Below are positions 7,846-17,118 of a stretch of 64,000 nt of DNA, piece after piece. Under the pieces are notes generated by a model. It was not told the origin of the DNA, made no database searches, and worked only from the letters and a program-made list of their open reading frames with translations. The first letter of the stretch is position 1, and each line of letters starts with the position of its first letter. Both the position numbers and the translations under genes were made by a program. This DNA comes from Mycolicibacterium sp. P1-18 (GTDB lineage: Bacteria; Actinomycetota; Actinomycetes; Mycobacteriales; Mycobacteriaceae): positions 620,001 through 684,000 of the forward strand of contig NZ_NPKR01000001.1 of NCBI RefSeq assembly GCF_008329535.1, given 5' to 3'.

Positions 7846-9552
7846 ATGCCCTCAGATGCGTCACAGCCCGACATCAAGCCCCGTAGCCGCGACGTCACGG
7901 ACGGTCTCGAAAAGACCGCCGCCCGCGGCATGCTGCGGGCCGTCGGCATGGGCGACGACGACTGGGTGAAGCCTCAGATCGGCGTCGGATCGTCGTGGAA
8001 CGAGATCACGCCGTGCAACATGTCGCTGCAGCGACTGGCGCAGTCCGTCAAGGGCGGCGTGCACTCCGCCGGCGGCTACCCGCTGGAGTTCGGCACCATA
8101 TCCGTCTCCGACGGCATCTCGATGGGCCACGAGGGCATGCACTTCTCGCTGGTCTCCCGCGAGGTGATCGCCGACAGCGTCGAAACCGTGGTGCAGGCCG
8201 AGCGCCTCGACGGCACCGTGCTCCTGGCCGGCTGCGACAAGTCGATCCCCGGCATGCTCATGGCCGCCGCCCGCCTCAACCTGGCGAGCGTCTTCTTCTA
8301 CAACGGCTCGATCATGCCCGGCGTCGCCAAGATGACCGACGGCACCGAGCGCGAAGTCACCATCATCGACGCCTTCGAAGCCGTCGGCGCCTGCGCCCGT
8401 GGGTTGATGTCCCGCGCGGACGTGGACATCATCGAGCGCGCCATCTGTCCGGGCGAGGGCGCGTGCGGCGGCATGTACACCGCGAACACCATGGCCAGCG
8501 CCGCCGAGGCACTGGGAATGTCGTTGCCGGGCAGCGCATCCCCGGTGGCCATCGACAAGCGCCGCGACGAGTACGCCCGCCAGTCGGGCGAGGCCGTCGT
8601 CGAGATGCTGCGCCGCGGCATCACCACGAGTGACATCCTCACGCTGGAGGCGTTCGAGAACGCCATCGCCGTCGTGATGGCGTTCGGCGGCTCCACCAAC
8701 GCCGTGCTCCACCTGCTGGCGATCGCGTGGGAAGCCGGCGTCAAGCTGACGCTCGCGGACTTCACCCGCATCGGCCAGAAGGTGCCGCACCTCGCCGACG
8801 TCAAGCCCTTCGGCCGCCACGTGATGAAGCACGTCGACGAGATCGGCGGCGTGCCCGTCGTCATGAAGGCACTGCTGGACAACGGTCTGCTGAACGGCGA
8901 CTGCCTGACCGTCACTGGCCGCACCATGGCCGAGAACCTCGCCCACATCGAACCGCCGGACCCCGACGGCAAGGTGCTGCGCGTGATGAGCAACCCCATC
9001 CACCCGACGGGCGGCATCACGATCCTGCACGGGTCGCTGGCTCCCGAGGGCGCGGTGGTCAAGTCGGCCGGCTTCGATTCCGACGTGTTCGAGGGCACCG
9101 CACGGGTCTTCGACGGCGAGCGGGCGGCGATGGACGCACTCGAGGACGGCACCATCACCAACGGCGACGTGGTGGTCATCCGGTACGAGGGCCCCAAGGG
9201 CGGACCCGGCATGCGCGAGATGCTGGCCATCACCGGCGCCATCAAGGGCGCGGGACTCGGCAAGGACGTGCTGCTGATGACCGACGGCCGGTTCTCGGGC
9301 GGCACCACCGGTCTCTGCGTCGGCCACATCGCGCCGGAAGCGGTCGACGCCGGCCCCATCGCCTTCGTGAGGGACGGCGACCGGATTCGGCTCGACGTGG
9401 GCACGGGCACGCTGGACCTGCTCGTCGACGCCGACGAATTCGAGGCTCGCAAGGAGGGTTTCACCCCACCTGCGCCCAAGTACCCCACCGGGGTGCTGGC
9501 CAAGTACCGCAAGCTCGTGGGCTCGGCCGCGACCGGCGCGGTCTGCGGCTAG
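7846..9552 (+). CDS. ilvD: dihydroxy-acid dehydratase
   Basis: A complete 568-residue IlvD/Edd enzyme that dehydrates dihydroxy-isovalerate and dihydroxy-methylvalerate in valine, leucine and isoleucine synthesis. Cluster-ligand cysteines are visible at Cys130 ([11 protein letters not shown]) and around Cys201 and Cys207 ([16 protein letters not shown]), and the C-terminal [10 protein letters not shown] motif is present. The cysteine pattern suits the [2Fe-2S] type described in mycobacteria. It is the orthologue of Rv0189c by sequence and position. It is divergent from the copper operon, with the RicR operator between them, and ends four bp before the convergent TetR gene. Confidence 0.96.
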   Translation: MPSDASQPDIKPRSRDVTDGLEKTAARGMLRAVGMGDDDWVKPQIGVGSSWNEITPCNMSLQRLAQSVKGGVHSAGGYPLEFGTISVSDGISMGHEGMHFSLVSREVIADSVETVVQAERLDGTVLLAGCDKSIPGMLMAAARLNLASVFFYNGSIMPGVAKMTDGTEREVTIIDAFEAVGACARGLMSRADVDIIERAICPGEGACGGMYTANTMASAAEALGMSLPGSASPVAIDKRRDEYARQSGEAVVEMLRRGITTSDILTLEAFENAIAVVMAFGGSTNAVLHLLAIAWEAGVKLTLADFTRIGQKVPHLADVKPFGRHVMKHVDEIGGVPVVMKALLDNGLLNGDCLTVTGRTMAENLAHIEPPDPDGKVLRVMSNPIHPTGGITILHGSLAPEGAVVKSAGFDSDVFEGTARVFDGERAAMDALEDGTITNGDVVVIRYEGPKGGPGMREMLAITGAIKGAGLGKDVLLMTDGRFSGGTTGLCVGHIAPEAVDAGPIAFVRDGDRIRLDVGTGTLDLLVDADEFEARKEGFTPPAPKYPTGVLAKYRKLVGSAATGAVCG

Positions 9553-9556
9553 CCGC

Positions 9557-10141
9557 TCAGTCCAGGGACCGCGAGGCCGTTCGCAGTTCGTCGAGCGCCG
9601 CGAGGGCGTACTCCGCCAGGCCGCGTCCGTCGTGCTGCTCGGTCTCCGACCAGCGCGCGTAACCCTGCTTGAAGGCGAGCACTCCGAGCTCGCCGGCCAG
9701 GTGCGCGGTCATCTCGGGGACCCCGCGGGCCCGCAGGGCCGTGGTCATGGCGGCCGCGAGGCTGACGGTCTTCAGCGCGTCGCGCTCCTGCAGTTCGGTG
9801 CTCGCGGCGACGGCCGCCTTGATGCGCGGGCCCAGTTCCCGGTTGTCCGGGCCCATCATCGTCGAGGCGCGTTCGAGGCCGGCCGCGACCGCGACCATCG
9901 GGCTCGCGTCGGCGGGCGCCTCCGCGACGCCCTCGGCGAGCAGCTCGCACATGCTCTCCTGACCGGCGACGAGTAGTTCCCGCTTGTCGGGGAAGTGGCG
10001 GAAGAACGTGCTCTTGGTGACGCCGGCCCGCTCGGCGATCTGCGCGACGGTCGTGGCGTCGTACCCCTGCTCGGTGAACAGGTCGACGGCGGCGAGCACG
10101 AGTCGCTGACGCGCACCCGGTTCCCATCGGCCCATGGCCAC
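9557..10141 (-). CDS. TetR-family transcriptional repressor
   Basis: A 194-residue regulator with an N-terminal TetR helix-turn-helix (about residues 10-55, ending GVTKSTFFRHFPDKRELL) and an all-helical ligand-binding domain. Either GTG at 10141 or the ATG at 10135 could start it. It is divergent from an NAD-binding reductase, with two short palindromes in the 80-bp gap, so it most likely represses that gene and itself. The inducer is unknown; a small hydrophobic or electrophilic compound would be typical. Confidence 0.88.
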   Translation of the reverse strand: MAMGRWEPGARQRLVLAAVDLFTEQGYDATTVAQIAERAGVTKSTFFRHFPDKRELLVAGQESMCELLAEGVAEAPADASPMVAVAAGLERASTMMGPDNRELGPRIKAAVAASTELQERDALKTVSLAAAMTTALRARGVPEMTAHLAGELGVLAFKQGYARWSETEQHDGRGLAEYALAALDELRTASRSLD

Positions 10142-10153
10142 ATCCTAGGCGAC

Positions 10154-10199
10154 GGGACTTTTGTCCCATCACGTTGTACGGTGACGGGACAAAGGTCTC
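10154..10199. promoter_or_regulatory. paired TetR operator candidates
   Basis: A perfect palindrome GGGAC-TTTT-GTCCC (10154-10167) and a near copy GGGAC-AAAG-GTCTC (10186-10199), spaced 32 bp centre to centre (about three helical turns), lie between the divergent TetR and reductase starts. Same-face spacing of two similar sites supports cooperative repressor binding. Confidence 0.6.
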
Positions 10200-10221
10200 A
10201 TCACAACGTCTGGAGTGTCAC

Positions 10222-11103
10222 GTGCACGTCTTCGTCACCGGGGGTACCGGCACCATTGGGTCGCCCGTCCTCACCGAGCTCCTCGGCAACGGCCACACCG
10301 TCCTCGCGCTGGCCCGCTCGGACGCCTCGGCCGCGTCGTTGACCGCCGCAGGCGCCGAGGTTCTGCGCGGCACGCTCTCCGATCTCGACGTCCTGCGGGA
10401 CGGGGTCCGCCGGGCCGACGGCGTCATCCACCTGGCCTTCGGACACGAGGCGGCCACCCCGGACGCACTGGCGCACGAAATCGTCACCGAGAGGGACGCT
10501 TTGACGGCGATGGGTGACGAGCTGCGGGGCACGGACCAGCCCATCGTCGTCGCCTCCGGCACGCCGTGGATCGCGGGACGCGCGTCCACCGAGGCGGACC
10601 CGCCGCCGACCGAGGGGCCGGTCGGGGGTCGAGGCCGCGCCGTGCTGGCACTGCTGGCTCTCGCGTCCGACGGCGTGCGCAGCGTCGCGGTGCGCATCCC
10701 GCGGACCGCGCACGACGACGGAAACGGTGGATTCGCAGGGCTTCTCACCACCACGGCACGGCGCACCGGGGTCGCCGGCTACCCCGGCGACGGCACGCAG
10801 CGCTGGCCCGCCGTCCACGCGCGGGACGCCGCCGTGCTGTTCCGGCTGGCCCTCGAGTCCGCGCCGGCGGGCACGTCGTGGCACGCGGTCGACGAGGAGG
10901 GCGTCGCGGTGCGCGACGTCGCGGCCGTCATCGGACGCCGATTGGGACTGCCGGTGCAGCCGGTGCCGACGGCGGAGTTCGGCCCGTACGGGGACATCTT
11001 CCTACTGGATCAACCGGCGACGAGTCATCACACCCGTGACGTCCTCGGCTGGCGCCCCACGCATCCCGGGTTGCTCGCCGATCTCGAGAACCTGCGTCCC
11101 TAG
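10222..11103 (+). CDS. NAD(P)-binding SDR / epimerase-family oxidoreductase
   Basis: A 293-residue extended-SDR protein. The GTG at 10222 is preferred because it follows a GGAG site and places the Rossmann motif VTGGTGTIG at residues 5-13; the frame also opens upstream at 10174, inside the operator region. Later segments fit the NAD-dependent epimerase/dehydratase superfamily ([32 protein letters not shown]), but the Tyr-x3-Lys catalytic pair is not obvious, so it may be an atypical NmrA-like or reductase member. It is probably induced when the divergent TetR repressor is released. Substrate unknown. Confidence 0.85.
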   Translation: MHVFVTGGTGTIGSPVLTELLGNGHTVLALARSDASAASLTAAGAEVLRGTLSDLDVLRDGVRRADGVIHLAFGHEAATPDALAHEIVTERDALTAMGDELRGTDQPIVVASGTPWIAGRASTEADPPPTEGPVGGRGRAVLALLALASDGVRSVAVRIPRTAHDDGNGGFAGLLTTTARRTGVAGYPGDGTQRWPAVHARDAAVLFRLALESAPAGTSWHAVDEEGVAVRDVAAVIGRRLGLPVQPVPTAEFGPYGDIFLLDQPATSHHTRDVLGWRPTHPGLLADLENLRP

Positions 11104-11152
11104 TCCGCGGTCGTCGGTGGTGGTCGGACACCGTGTGAGTAGGGTTTTCGGC

Positions 11153-11653
11153 ATGACGACCGGCGGCCCTCCCGACCTCCATCCCGCGCTTGCCGTCCTG
11201 GCTCCCCTGCTGGGCACGTGGGCCGGCGCCGGCGCGGGTGAGTATCCGACGATTCCGTCGTTCGACTACCTCGAGGAAGTCACGTTCGGCCACGTCGGCA
11301 AACCGTTCCTCGGCTACGGGCAGCGAACCAAGGCCGCCGACGACGGGCGACCCCTGCACGCCGAGACCGGATACCTGCGGGTGCCGTCAGCGGGCCGCGT
11401 CGAGTTGGTGCTCGCGCATCCGACGGGTGTCACCGAGATCCAAGAGGGCACGGTGACCGTCGACGGCGAGGTGGTCGAACTCGAGCTCACGGCGACCTCG
11501 ATCGGGCTCACCGCGTCCGCGAAGGACGTTACCGCCCTTGGCCGTTCGTTTCGCCTCGACGGTGACGAGCTGACCTACAGCCTTCGCCTGGGCGCGGTGG
11601 GCCAACCCCTTCAGCATCACCTGTCCGCGACGTTGCACAGGAAGACGGCATGA
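11153..11653 (+). CDS. nitrobindin / FABP-like heme protein
   Basis: A 166-residue beta-barrel protein of the nitrobindin (UPF0678) family. Hallmarks are [12 protein letters not shown] (residues 21-32), [17 protein letters not shown] and the C-terminal [11 protein letters not shown] with the likely heme-ligating His156. It resembles M. tuberculosis Rv2717c closely, as I recall that sequence. Nitrobindins bind ferric heme and isomerise peroxynitrite to nitrate. Its stop overlaps the next ATG (ATGA), so it is cotranscribed with the serine hydrolase. The start was chosen as the ATG closest to the conserved N-terminus. Confidence 0.9.
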   Translation: MTTGGPPDLHPALAVLAPLLGTWAGAGAGEYPTIPSFDYLEEVTFGHVGKPFLGYGQRTKAADDGRPLHAETGYLRVPSAGRVELVLAHPTGVTEIQEGTVTVDGEVVELELTATSIGLTASAKDVTALGRSFRLDGDELTYSLRLGAVGQPLQHHLSATLHRKTA

Positions 11654-12894
11654 CGACCGACGGACGGATCCGAGTTCCGGGCGATCTCGACGCGGTCACC
11701 TCCCGCGGCGACGAGGACCACTCCGGGGTGGACGCCTCGGCGCTCGAACGCATCTGGCAGGCCACCCGCCACTGGTATTCGGCCGGCATGCATCCCGCCA
11801 TCCAGGTGTGCGTCCGCCACCGCGGCCGGGTGGTGCTCGACCGGGCGATCGGGCACGGGTGGGGCAACGGTCCACAGGACCCGGCGGACGCCGAGAAGAT
11901 TCCGGTGACCACCGAGACGCCGTTCTGCGTCTATTCGGCGGCAAAGGCCATGACCACCACGGTCTTTCACCTGCTGGCCGAGCGCGGCGTGTTCTCCCTC
12001 GACGACCGGGTGTGTGAGTACCTGCCGGGTTACACCAGCCATCGCAAGGATCGCACCACCATCCGCCACGTGCTGACCCACAGCGCGGGCGTGCCCTTCG
12101 CGACCGGCCCCAAACCGGACCTGAAGCGCATGAACGACAGCGATTACGCCCGCGAGATGCTCGGCAACCTGCGGACCATCTATCCGCCGGGGATGGTGCA
12201 CGTCTACCACGCGCTGACGTGGGGGCCGCTGACCCGGGAGATCGTCTCGGCTGCCACCGGCAAGGACATCCGCGACGTGCTCGCCCAGGAAATCCTGGAC
12301 CCCCTGGGCTTCCGGTGGACCAATTACGGCGTCGCGCCGCAGGACGTTCCGCTGGTCGCGCCGAGCCACGCCACCGGCACGCCCCTCCCCGCGCCGATCG
12401 CGGCGGCCTTCAAGCTGGCCATCGGCGGCACGACGCACCAGATCATTCCGTTCACCAACACGCCCAAGTTCCTGACCAGCGTGGTGCCGTCGTCGAGCAC
12501 GGTGTCGACGGCCCACGAGCTGTCGCGCTTCGCCGAGATGTTGCGTCGCGGAGGAGAACTCGACGGCGTACGCGTCATGGCACCCGAGACGTTGCGCGCC
12601 GCGACGAGGCAGGCACGGCGGCTGCGGCCCGACCTCGCCATGGGATTGATGCCCCTGCGCTGGGGCACCGGATACATGTTGGGGTCCAAGCGCTTTGGCC
12701 CGTTCGGGCTGAACGCTCCGGCAGCATTCGGCCACACCGGCCTGGTCGACATCGCCGTCTGGGCGGACCCCGAACGCGACCTGGCGGTGGGGGTGGTCAG
12801 CAGCGGCAAGCCGGGCGGCCACCGCGAGGCAAAGCGGTATCCCGCCGTACTCGACGCCATCGCCGCCGGATTCCCCCGGGTGGCCGCGGGTTAG
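11650..12894 (+). CDS. class C beta-lactamase-fold serine hydrolase / esterase (LipE-like)
   Basis: A 414-residue cytoplasmic-looking member of the beta-lactamase/penicillin-binding-protein fold. The catalytic Ser96-x-x-Lys99 motif is SAAK in [15 protein letters not shown], followed by [12 protein letters not shown], a Tyr motif region near YHALTWG, and an HTG triad (GHTGLVD) in place of KTG. These features are shared by EstB-type esterases and mycobacterial Lip proteins rather than true beta-lactamases. No signal peptide is visible. It is translationally coupled to the nitrobindin gene and followed after nine bp by an SRPBCC gene, suggesting one operon. Substrate unknown, probably an ester. 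Confidence 0.87.
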   Translation: MTTDGRIRVPGDLDAVTSRGDEDHSGVDASALERIWQATRHWYSAGMHPAIQVCVRHRGRVVLDRAIGHGWGNGPQDPADAEKIPVTTETPFCVYSAAKAMTTTVFHLLAERGVFSLDDRVCEYLPGYTSHRKDRTTIRHVLTHSAGVPFATGPKPDLKRMNDSDYAREMLGNLRTIYPPGMVHVYHALTWGPLTREIVSAATGKDIRDVLAQEILDPLGFRWTNYGVAPQDVPLVAPSHATGTPLPAPIAAAFKLAIGGTTHQIIPFTNTPKFLTSVVPSSSTVSTAHELSRFAEMLRRGGELDGVRVMAPETLRAATRQARRLRPDLAMGLMPLRWGTGYMLGSKRFGPFGLNAPAAFGHTGLVDIAVWADPERDLAVGVVSSGKPGGHREAKRYPAVLDAIAAGFPRVAAG

Positions 12895-12903
12895 CCTGTC
12901 CGG

Positions 12904-13335
12904 ATGGCCAAAGTCGAGCTGTCCCGCAAACTGTCCATCAGCCCGGAGCAGGCGTGGTCGCACGTCGCCGACCTGTCCTCACTCGGGGACTGGCTGACGA
13001 TGCACCAGGGCTGGCGCTGCGACCTGCCCGACGAGCTCGCCGTGGGCACCAAGCTGGTCGGCGTCGCGGGCGCCAAGGGCATGCGCAACCGCGTCACCTG
13101 GACCATCGAGGACTACGACCCGCCGAATCTGATCGGGATCACCGGCGACGGGGTCGGGGGCACCAAGTACAAGTTGCGCATGACGGTCAAGCCGCAGTCC
13201 GCGGGTTGCGAGTTCAAGGTGAAGGTCGACCTCGGCGGGGCGCCGCTGTTCGGTCCGGTCGGCATGGCGGCTGCCCGCGCCGTGAAGGGCGACATCGAGA
13301 AGTCGGTGAAGAAGTTCGAGGAGCTCTACGGCTGA
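12904..13335 (+). CDS. SRPBCC (START/polyketide-cyclase-like) protein
   Basis: A 143-residue protein with the SRPBCC helix-grip pattern: an N-terminal strand with LSRKLSISPEQAWSHVADLSSLGDW, a beta-sheet centre (NRVTWTIEDYDPPNLIGITG) and a long C-terminal helix (AARAVKGDIEKSVKKFEELYG). Family members bind hydrophobic ligands in a deep cavity and have varied roles. It is last in the probable nitrobindin-hydrolase operon and is followed by a long palindrome that may end transcription. Ligand unknown. Confidence 0.85.
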   Translation: MAKVELSRKLSISPEQAWSHVADLSSLGDWLTMHQGWRCDLPDELAVGTKLVGVAGAKGMRNRVTWTIEDYDPPNLIGITGDGVGGTKYKLRMTVKPQSAGCEFKVKVDLGGAPLFGPVGMAAARAVKGDIEKSVKKFEELYG

Positions 13336-13344
13336 CCCACCCCG

Positions 13345-13407
13345 CGCCGAGTGGCCAGTTGTCGCACGCAAATCGGCCCGAAACGCGCATCAAGTGGCCA
13401 CTCGGCG
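13345..13407. repeat. long intergenic palindrome A (candidate bidirectional terminator)
   Basis: Perfect 13-bp arms, CGCCGAGTGGCCA and its complement, are separated by 37 bases that are themselves partly self-complementary. It starts nine bases after the SRPBCC stop and ends just before the stop of the convergent PPOX-fold gene. It resembles the palindromes at 21430 and 23929 in size, position and the outer CGCCGA word. Confidence 0.7.
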
Positions 13408-13413
13408 ACGCGG

Positions 13414-13845
13414 TCAGCGGATCGCTTCGCCGTACACCTTCTCGACCGTGAGCGTCATCAGCACCCGGCGGTCGGACACCATCACCGACCGGTACTCGTC
13501 CCAGTCGGGGTGCTCCCCCGCCGCGGCGCGGTAGTACTCGACGAGGGCCTCCACCTCGGGGCCATGGGGGTCGGTGCCCGGCCCGGTCAGCGTGACGGTG
13601 CCCTCGGCGGTCGCCCACGACCAGCCGTCGCCGCTGGTGACCTCGATCGCCGCCCGGGGGTCACGCCGCAGGTTGGCGGTCTTGGCGCGACCCTCGGTCA
13701 TCGAGACCTGCACGACGTCGGCAGCCTGGTCGTAGTACGGGGTCACCGGCGACAGCTGGGGCAGCCCGCTGGCCTTGATGGTGGCCAGGACGCCGAGTCG
13801 CGCGTCGGCCAGCAGGGTTCGCGGGTTGAATGAGGAGCTGGTCAT
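13414..13845 (-). CDS. PPOX-class (split-barrel) flavin/F420-type protein
   Basis: A 143-residue protein of the pyridoxamine-5-phosphate-oxidase-like split-barrel family: RTLLADARLGVLATIKASGLPQLSPVTPYY, then KTANLRRDPRAAIEV and the C-terminal VMVSDRRVLMTLTVEKVYG. Mycobacterial members of this size commonly use coenzyme F420 (Rv1155/Rv2074 type), so an F420-dependent reductase is plausible, but the cofactor cannot be read with certainty. The ATG at 13845 lies back to back with the divergent carboxyltransferase region. Confidence 0.85.
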   Translation of the reverse strand: MTSSSFNPRTLLADARLGVLATIKASGLPQLSPVTPYYDQAADVVQVSMTEGRAKTANLRRDPRAAIEVTSGDGWSWATAEGTVTLTGPGTDPHGPEVEALVEYYRAAAGEHPDWDEYRSVMVSDRRVLMTLTVEKVYGEAIR

Positions 13846-13894
13846 GTCAACCCCAACCCGTGACCGGGCACACACTATTCCTCTGGAGAGAGCC

Positions 13895-15445
13895 ATGGCG
13901 ACCGACGAGACGTTGCGCGACGACCTGGCGGAGCTGGCGCGCCGCCGGGCCCTGACCGAGGACGCCGCCAGGCCCGATGCCGTCGAGCGCAGGCATGCCG
14001 CGGGTGGACGGACCGCCCGGGAGAACGTCGCCGACCTGGTCGACGACGGGTCGTTCGTCGAGTACGGCCGGTATGCCATTGCCGCGCAACGGCTCCGGCG
14101 TGACGTCGACGATCTGATCGCCCGCACGCCCGCCGACGGCATGGTGGCGGGCACGGCCACGGTCGACGGCGCGGCGTGCGCGGTGCTGGCCTACGACTAC
14201 ACGGTGCTGGCGGGCACGCAGGGCGCGCTCGGACACCGCAAGAAGGACCGGTTGTTCGACGTGATCGAACGCTTGCGACTGCCCACGGTGTTCTTCGCCG
14301 AGGGCGGCGGCGGCCGGCCCGGGGACACCGACTACCCCGTCGTCTCGTCCCTGGACGTGCGCGCGTTCAAGCTCTGGGCGGCGCTCTCGGGTGTGGTGCC
14401 GCGGATCGCCGTGGTCAGGGGGCGGTGCTTCGCGGGCAACGCGGTCATCGCCGGTTGCTCGGATCTGATCGTCGCCACCGAGGACGCGTCGATCGGCATG
14501 GGCGGGCCGGCGATGATCGCCGGCGGCGGACTCGGCACCGTGGCACCGGACGACGTGGGTCCGATCTCGGTGCAGGCACCCAACGGCGTGGTCGACGTGG
14601 TGGTGGCCGACGAGGCGGCGGCGACCGCGACGGCCAAGAAGCTGCTCGGCTACTTTCGTGGCGTCACCACCCCGGGATCATCTGCGGACCAAACCGCGCT
14701 GCGCTCGATGGTTCCCGAACGCGCCCGCCGCGCGTATCACGTCGGTCCCATCATCGAGACGATCGCCGACGAGGGCTCCGTGACGTTCCTCAGGGAGCGG
14801 TTCGCACCGGAGATGGTGACGGCACTGGCCCGCATCGAGGGCCGGCCGGTGGGCGTACTCGCCAACAACACCCGCGTGATGGCGGGCGCGATCACCGCGG
14901 GAGCGGCCGACAAGGCGGCCCGCTTCCTGCAGCTGTGCGACGCGTTCGGTCTTCCGGTCGTCTCACTCGTCGACTGTCCGGGTTACATGGTCGGCCAGGC
15001 CGCCGAGGCCGAGGCGCTGGTGCGCCACGGTTCCCGCCTGCTGGTGGCGGGGGCGTCGATCCGGGTGCCCCTGGTGGCGGTGATCCTGCGCCGCGGGTAT
15101 GGCCTTGGCGCACAGGCGATGTGCGGGGGCGGTCTGCACGAGCCCCTGTTGACGGTGGCGTGGCCGGGTGCCCACCTCGGCCCGATGGGTCTGGAGGGCG
15201 CGGTCCGACTGGGACTGCGCAAGGAATTGGAGGCCATCGCCGACGACGACGAGCGCGAGGAACGAGTCCGCCAGGCGACGGCCGCGGCTCAGGAAAACGC
15301 GCGGGCGCTCAACGCCGCCGCTCTGTTCGAGATCGACGACGTCGTCGACCCGGCCGACACCCGACGGTTGATCGCCGCGACGCTGGCCGCGGCCGCGGAG
15401 CACCCGTTGGATGCCCCGCGGCCGCGGTTCGTCGACACCTGGTAG
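13895..15445 (+). CDS. biotin-dependent acyl-CoA carboxyltransferase subunit (AccD-like)
   Basis: A 516-residue carboxyltransferase with both crotonase-fold halves. The N-half includes ADGMVAGTATVDG and FFAEGGGGRPGD; the C-half includes PVVSLVDCPGYMVGQAAEAEALVRHGSRLL and RRGYGLGAQAMCGGG. These subunits transfer carboxyl groups from carboxybiotin to acyl-CoA. The start at 13895 has a GGAGAG site; an ATG at 13844 in the same frame also exists but overlaps the divergent start. Unusually, no biotin carboxylase or biotin-carrier gene lies alongside, so it must borrow an AccA-type subunit from elsewhere. Substrate (acetyl-, propionyl- or longer acyl-CoA) not determinable. Confidence 0.88.
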   Translation: MATDETLRDDLAELARRRALTEDAARPDAVERRHAAGGRTARENVADLVDDGSFVEYGRYAIAAQRLRRDVDDLIARTPADGMVAGTATVDGAACAVLAYDYTVLAGTQGALGHRKKDRLFDVIERLRLPTVFFAEGGGGRPGDTDYPVVSSLDVRAFKLWAALSGVVPRIAVVRGRCFAGNAVIAGCSDLIVATEDASIGMGGPAMIAGGGLGTVAPDDVGPISVQAPNGVVDVVVADEAAATATAKKLLGYFRGVTTPGSSADQTALRSMVPERARRAYHVGPIIETIADEGSVTFLRERFAPEMVTALARIEGRPVGVLANNTRVMAGAITAGAADKAARFLQLCDAFGLPVVSLVDCPGYMVGQAAEAEALVRHGSRLLVAGASIRVPLVAVILRRGYGLGAQAMCGGGLHEPLLTVAWPGAHLGPMGLEGAVRLGLRKELEAIADDDEREERVRQATAAAQENARALNAAALFEIDDVVDPADTRRLIAATLAAAAEHPLDAPRPRFVDTW

Positions 15446-15446
15446 A

Positions 15447-15854
15447 TCAGCCGGCCATGAATTCGGCGTAGGCGGACTGCAGGTCGGGCGGCAGCACCGA
15501 GACGTTGCACGCCCTCTGGGTGTCGCCGATCGGGGCGATGATGCCGCGCAGGTCGTAGTACTCCTGCGGGTTGGCCGTGAAGTAGTTCCGGATGTTGGCG
15601 GCCGCTTCGTCGCGCGGCTGGTTGCGTGCGGCGGAGACCACCTGGTCGGCACCCGGGTGCGCCCGCAGGTAGTCGCGGGCCGAGCCCGTCACGGAGCTGA
15701 CGGTGTTGGCAACGCCCTGTCCGCTGCAGTCCGGCGCGGCCGACGCCACCGGCGCCGCGATGGTTGCGGCGGCAACTCCGGCGAACAGTCCGCCGACCAC
15801 GAGGCCGACGGTCCCACGACGCATGGGCGAAATGGACATACCACTGAGTTTCAT
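15447..15854 (-). CDS. secreted hemophore-like (MTB_hemophore family) protein
   Basis: A 135-residue exported protein. An N-terminal signal (about residues 11-39) ends ASAA-P. The mature part starts CSGQGVANTVSSVTGSARDYLRAHP and contains ANIRNYFTANPQEYYDLRGIIAPI and RACNVSVLP. This is the small helical heme-binding family that includes Rv0203, with one Cys near each end likely forming a disulfide. An ATG a few codons downstream is also possible. Rv0203 hands heme to MmpL proteins in M. tuberculosis; here an MmpL11-type gene lies 14 kb away. Heme binding is inferred from the family. Confidence 0.82.
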   Translation of the reverse strand: MKLSGMSISPMRRGTVGLVVGGLFAGVAAATIAAPVASAAPDCSGQGVANTVSSVTGSARDYLRAHPGADQVVSAARNQPRDEAAANIRNYFTANPQEYYDLRGIIAPIGDTQRACNVSVLPPDLQSAYAEFMAG

Positions 15855-16119
15855 GATCGATTTCTTCTTGGGGGGTACGTGTGAAAGGAGCCGTGTACTC
15901 GACCCGAATTCCACGGTACCCAGCCCGCGGGCGCCTATTCGGGACGGATGAGTTCGCATTCGCGGGCGCCCTGCCAGGCGTTACGCGGAATATAGTGAAG
16001 TCGACGACAAATCCGGTCGAATTCGCTGAGCGATTGGACAAGATCTTCAAAGACCGGCCACGTTTCTTAAGTGATCGTGATCTGACCCCCTGAACGCGTG
16101 ATCGAATCGTTATGCGGCG
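15855..16119. other. intergenic region without a supported gene
   Basis: About 265 bp between the divergently placed hemophore-like gene and the 3' end of the LysR gene. Base composition is lower in G+C than the surroundings. A 70-codon frame (15881-16093) is open on the plus strand but lacks mycobacterial codon bias. The stretch should hold the hemophore promoter; I see no clear iron box. Confidence 0.6.
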
Positions 16120-17025
16120 TCATCGGGAAATGTCGGAAAAGGCGTCCCGAACACACTGTCTCAACCACTCGTGCGCGCCGTCGGCGTCATACCTTGGGTG
16201 CCATGCCAAGCTCACGTCCAGCGTCGGCAGGTCCAGCGGAATCTCGAAGGACCGGAGCCCGAAGGCCGCCAGGGTGTCCCGGGTGATCGCCAGCGGCGCG
16301 ACGCCGACCAGATCGCTGTCCTGGATGAGGTGAAACGCGGCGAGCGCGGTGGGCGTGCAGACGGCCACCCGTCGGCGCAGACCCCGTTCGGCGAGGAGGT
16401 CGTCGACCGGCCCGGTGAGGCGGCCTCGCCGCGAGGACACGACGTGTTCGGCGGCGGCGAAACGCGGCAGCGTGACGCGCGTGCGGTCGAGCGGATGACC
16501 GGCCCGCACCACGCCCACCATCCGGTCGGAGAACAGCGGCTCGATGTGGGTCTCCGGGTGGGTGCGGCGCATCTGGCCCAGTTCGAGGTCCACGCTGCCG
16601 TCCCGCAGTGCATCGGTGTCCTCGTGGCTGTCGCCGACGAACCGCAACGTCACCCCGGGCGCCTCTCCCCGGATGCGCGACACCAGCCGGGCGCCGATCC
16701 CGTTGGACAGCAGGTCACCGATTTGCACGGAGAAGGTGCGGCGGAGACTGGCCGGGTCGGCTTCCTCCGCCGCGCTCATCAGGCTGCGGCCCTGTTCGAC
16801 CAGCTCGTGCACCCGGCTCTTCATCGCCAGGGCCCGCGGCGTCGGCACCAGGCCTCGTCCGGCGCGTACGAGGATCGGGTCGTCGAGCATCCGCCGCAGG
16901 CGCGCGAGCGTCCGGCTCATCGCGGGGGCGGAGGTGTGCAGCCGGTGCGCCGCGCCGGTGACGCTGCCCTCGTCGAGCAGCGCGTCGAGGGCGACGAACA
17001 GGTTGAGGTCCACATTGGATTCCAT
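16120..17025 (-). CDS. LysR-family transcriptional regulator
   Basis: A 301-residue LTTR. The winged helix-turn-helix is at about residues 5-62 (MESNVDLNLFVALDALLDEGSVTGAAHRL in part; then SAPAMSRTLARLRRMLDDPILVR), followed by the periplasmic-binding-like effector domain. It is divergent from an O-methyltransferase gene with a 93-bp gap, the classic arrangement for an LTTR and its target. The longer open frame upstream crosses the divergent gene and is rejected. Effector unknown. Confidence 0.9.
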   Translation of the reverse strand: MESNVDLNLFVALDALLDEGSVTGAAHRLHTSAPAMSRTLARLRRMLDDPILVRAGRGLVPTPRALAMKSRVHELVEQGRSLMSAAEEADPASLRRTFSVQIGDLLSNGIGARLVSRIRGEAPGVTLRFVGDSHEDTDALRDGSVDLELGQMRRTHPETHIEPLFSDRMVGVVRAGHPLDRTRVTLPRFAAAEHVVSSRRGRLTGPVDDLLAERGLRRRVAVCTPTALAAFHLIQDSDLVGVAPLAITRDTLAAFGLRSFEIPLDLPTLDVSLAWHPRYDADGAHEWLRQCVRDAFSDISR

Positions 17026-17084
17026 TTCAGGCAACCATTCCTTACCAAGCATGCACTGGACGACAATCGGCCTCGATCGTACGT

Positions 17085-17099
17085 TGGTGTCCATCACCA
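17085..17099. promoter_or_regulatory. candidate LysR-type operator
   Basis: An inverted repeat TGGTG-TCCAT-CACCA in the 93-bp gap between the divergent LysR and methyltransferase genes, 20 bp before the methyltransferase start. It has the imperfect-dyad form expected for an LTTR site. Assigned by position only. Confidence 0.4.
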
Positions 17100-17118
17100 C
17101 GACGAGAGGTTCGACACC

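Noticed and set aside
15881-16093. 70-codon open frame on the plus strand beside the hemophore-like gene
   Set aside because: It opens at a GTG inside the likely promoter of the neighbouring gene, has atypical composition and no recognisable domain or signal peptide.
16171-17118. Long N-terminal extension of the O-methyltransferase frame
   Set aside because: The extension runs antisense through the LysR gene and is low-complexity; the ATG at 17119 gives a normal-length methyltransferase.
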